DNA of 38,088 nt from contig RXIX01000020.1 in assembly GCA_003989075.1 (NCBI GenBank), positions 1 through 38,088 on the forward strand. Reading direction: 5' to 3'. Source of the stretch: Candidatus Competibacteraceae bacterium (GTDB lineage: Bacteria; Pseudomonadota; Gammaproteobacteria; Competibacterales; Competibacteraceae). Below are positions 37,223 through 38,088 of this stretch, piece by piece. Each line of letters opens with the position of its first letter. The stretch's first letter is position 1. The notes beneath the pieces were generated by a model that was not told the origin of the DNA, searched no databases, and saw only the letters and a program-made list of their open reading frames with translations. A program made the translations under genes and the position numbers.

Positions 37223-37246
37223 AAATAAAAATAAATAAAATTTCAT
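37223..37246 (-). pseudogene. Possible detached first eight codons of zorA
   Basis: On the minus strand ATG 37246 is followed by seven sense codons (AAA TTT TAT TTA TTT TTA TTT) that end exactly at the IS edge, with an in-frame TAA just before the ATG. Deleting the IS plus 2 nt joins these codons in frame to GAG ATT GAA TTC of zorA. The sequence is simple and AT-rich, so chance is possible (one in three for frame), and no clear ribosome-binding site is present. Confidence 0.4.
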
Positions 37247-37337
37247 TTATTTATATCCATAAAACATAAAAATAGGCCTCTGCAACATAAAAAGCCTGAT
37301 TCATGGCATCATGATAGTTCTTCGGAGGCTCCCTCCC

Positions 37338-38088
37338 ATGCTTGCACAGCTCGATTTCATCTTCTTCGTTTATGGTCTGTCCTTTCTGCTGCTGGCAGCC
37401 GTCCTGTGGCAACTGCCGCAGCGCGCCTGCGAGGACATTGTCTGTCTGCCGTGGGGCTGGCTGGCACTGTTTGGGCTGCTGCATGGCGCGAATGAATGGC
37501 TGGACATGCTGGCGCTGAGCCTGGGTGATACGCCTCTGTTTCGCCTGCTGCGACTGGGGCTGATGGTGCTCTCGTTCCTGCCGCTGCTGGAATTTGGCCG
37601 GCGCGGCTGGCGACAGCTCGGTGGCTGGGCACCGGGAGCCTGGTGGATATATCCGCTGCTGCTTGGTCTGGCTGGACTGGGCGTGCTCGCCGACGGTGCA
37701 GCCGGTCTGAACGCGGCCTGCCGTTATGTCCTGGGCCTGAGCGGTGCTCTGCTGAGCGCGGCGGTGCTGCTGCGTGCAGCGCGGCGTAAGCAGGCGGCCA
37801 GCACGCGACTGCCACTGTTCCTGATCGGCAGCGCCCTGCTGATCTATGCACTGGTCGCCGGGCTGATCGTGCCGCAGGCCGCATTCGCGCCGGCCAGCCT
37901 GATCAACCAGGAAGCGTTTCTGGCCTTGACCGGCCTACCGATCCAGATCATCCGCGCCCTGTGCGCAGCCACCACCGCCCTGGGCGGCTGGCTGCTGTTC
38001 AACCGCGACCCACAGCAGGCCAATAGTTGGCTGCGCCGCAGCCTGTTGCCTGGATCACTGCTCCTGCTGCTGGCCAGTGGCGGTGGAC
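37338..38088 (+). CDS. Multi-spanning membrane protein, N-terminal part (cut by window edge)
   Basis: 250 codons from ATG 37338, preceded by CGGAGG (37323-37328), running off the right edge. It consists almost entirely of hydrophobic helices, at least seven, separated by short Arg-rich loops, with GWLALFGLLHGANEWLDMLAL near residue 45. This architecture is typical of the sensory membrane region of a histidine kinase or diguanylate cyclase, but no such domain is in view. GC-rich codon use returns to the chromosomal norm, so the accessory region ends before this gene, in the AT-rich stretch 37223-37330. Confidence 0.7.
   Translation, partial: MLAQLDFIFFVYGLSFLLLAAVLWQLPQRACEDIVCLPWGWLALFGLLHGANEWLDMLALSLGDTPLFRLLRLGLMVLSFLPLLEFGRRGWRQLGGWAPGAWWIYPLLLGLAGLGVLADGAAGLNAACRYVLGLSGALLSAAVLLRAARRKQAASTRLPLFLIGSALLIYALVAGLIVPQAAFAPASLINQEAFLALTGLPIQIIRALCAATTALGGWLLFNRDPQQANSWLRRSLLPGSLLLLLASGGG

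Noticed and set aside
36130-37235. Standard 4-bp target duplication flanking the IS
   Set aside because: Left flank TCAA and right flank AAAT differ; only AA is shared, which could be chance.
28315-37337. Integration into a tRNA or flanking att repeats for the Zorya block
   Set aside because: No tRNA gene and no direct repeat between the two flanks could be seen by eye.
37251-37484. Minus-strand frame of 77 codons across the start of the last gene
   Set aside because: It overlaps the well-placed ribosome-binding site and N-terminus of the membrane-protein gene and has no family-like sequence.

Overview
The window is high-GC Gammaproteobacteria-type chromosome. It carries a glnA-ntrB-ntrC nitrogen block, OmpW, HemF, UvrD, AmpG and a heat-shock-type lon promoter. 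The genus cannot be fixed from sequence alone; the combination (membrane pyrophosphatase, MsrP, c-di-GMP proteins) would fit environmental lineages such as Chromatiales or Competibacter relatives, which is a guess. Most of the window is ordinary, tightly packed housekeeping sequence. The exception is about 9 kb between hemF and the last gene, which has visibly lower GC and is accessory DNA.

Layout. 1-986 is the N-terminal part of lon (minus strand), with a good sigma-32-like promoter. 1122-3930 holds a secreted DUF3047 protein and a minus-strand run of trhA (hemolysin III family), msrP and a CBS-pair protein. 4101-6143 is hppA, a K+-dependent-type membrane pyrophosphatase; pyrE converges on it across a hairpin terminator. 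xthA overlaps an ampG-like permease. 9129-10863 is an overlapping glycosyltransferase/PAP2 phosphatase pair behind a PhoB-box-like promoter, which suggests phosphate-controlled lipid remodelling. An 8-bp tandem repeat (about 9.75 copies) follows. Next is a receiver-PAS-GGDEF-EAL protein whose EAL domain has lost its two metal-binding aspartates. It converges with a Pat-like acetyltransferase that sits behind a DUF2809 gene. uvrD and a GspE/PilB-type ATPase overlap by ATGA. ompW has a palindromic operator candidate upstream and a large hairpin downstream. After a small HMA-domain protein come glnA (sigma-54 promoter and NtrC sites), ntrB and ntrC (with a near-perfect NtrC operator upstream), trmL and hemF.

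Accessory region (28435-37246). The minus strand encodes a complete set of type I Zorya anti-phage genes in the order zorA-zorB-zorC-zorD. An extra 79-codon reading frame lies between zorC and zorD. A 1,080-bp insertion sequence with 16-bp perfect terminal repeats (36143-37222, IS701-like transposase) sits at the very 5' end of zorA. As a result the first 16 codons of the surviving zorA frame are IS sequence. On the far side of the IS lies an ATG followed by seven codons running exactly to the IS edge. Removing the IS plus 2 nt would join these codons in frame to zorA. The simplest reading is a Zorya system decapitated by a transposon; whether it is dead, truncated or revertible is the most interesting question here.

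The last gene (37338 to the window end) starts a multi-spanning membrane protein that is cut off by the window. No tRNA, rRNA or CRISPR array was seen.
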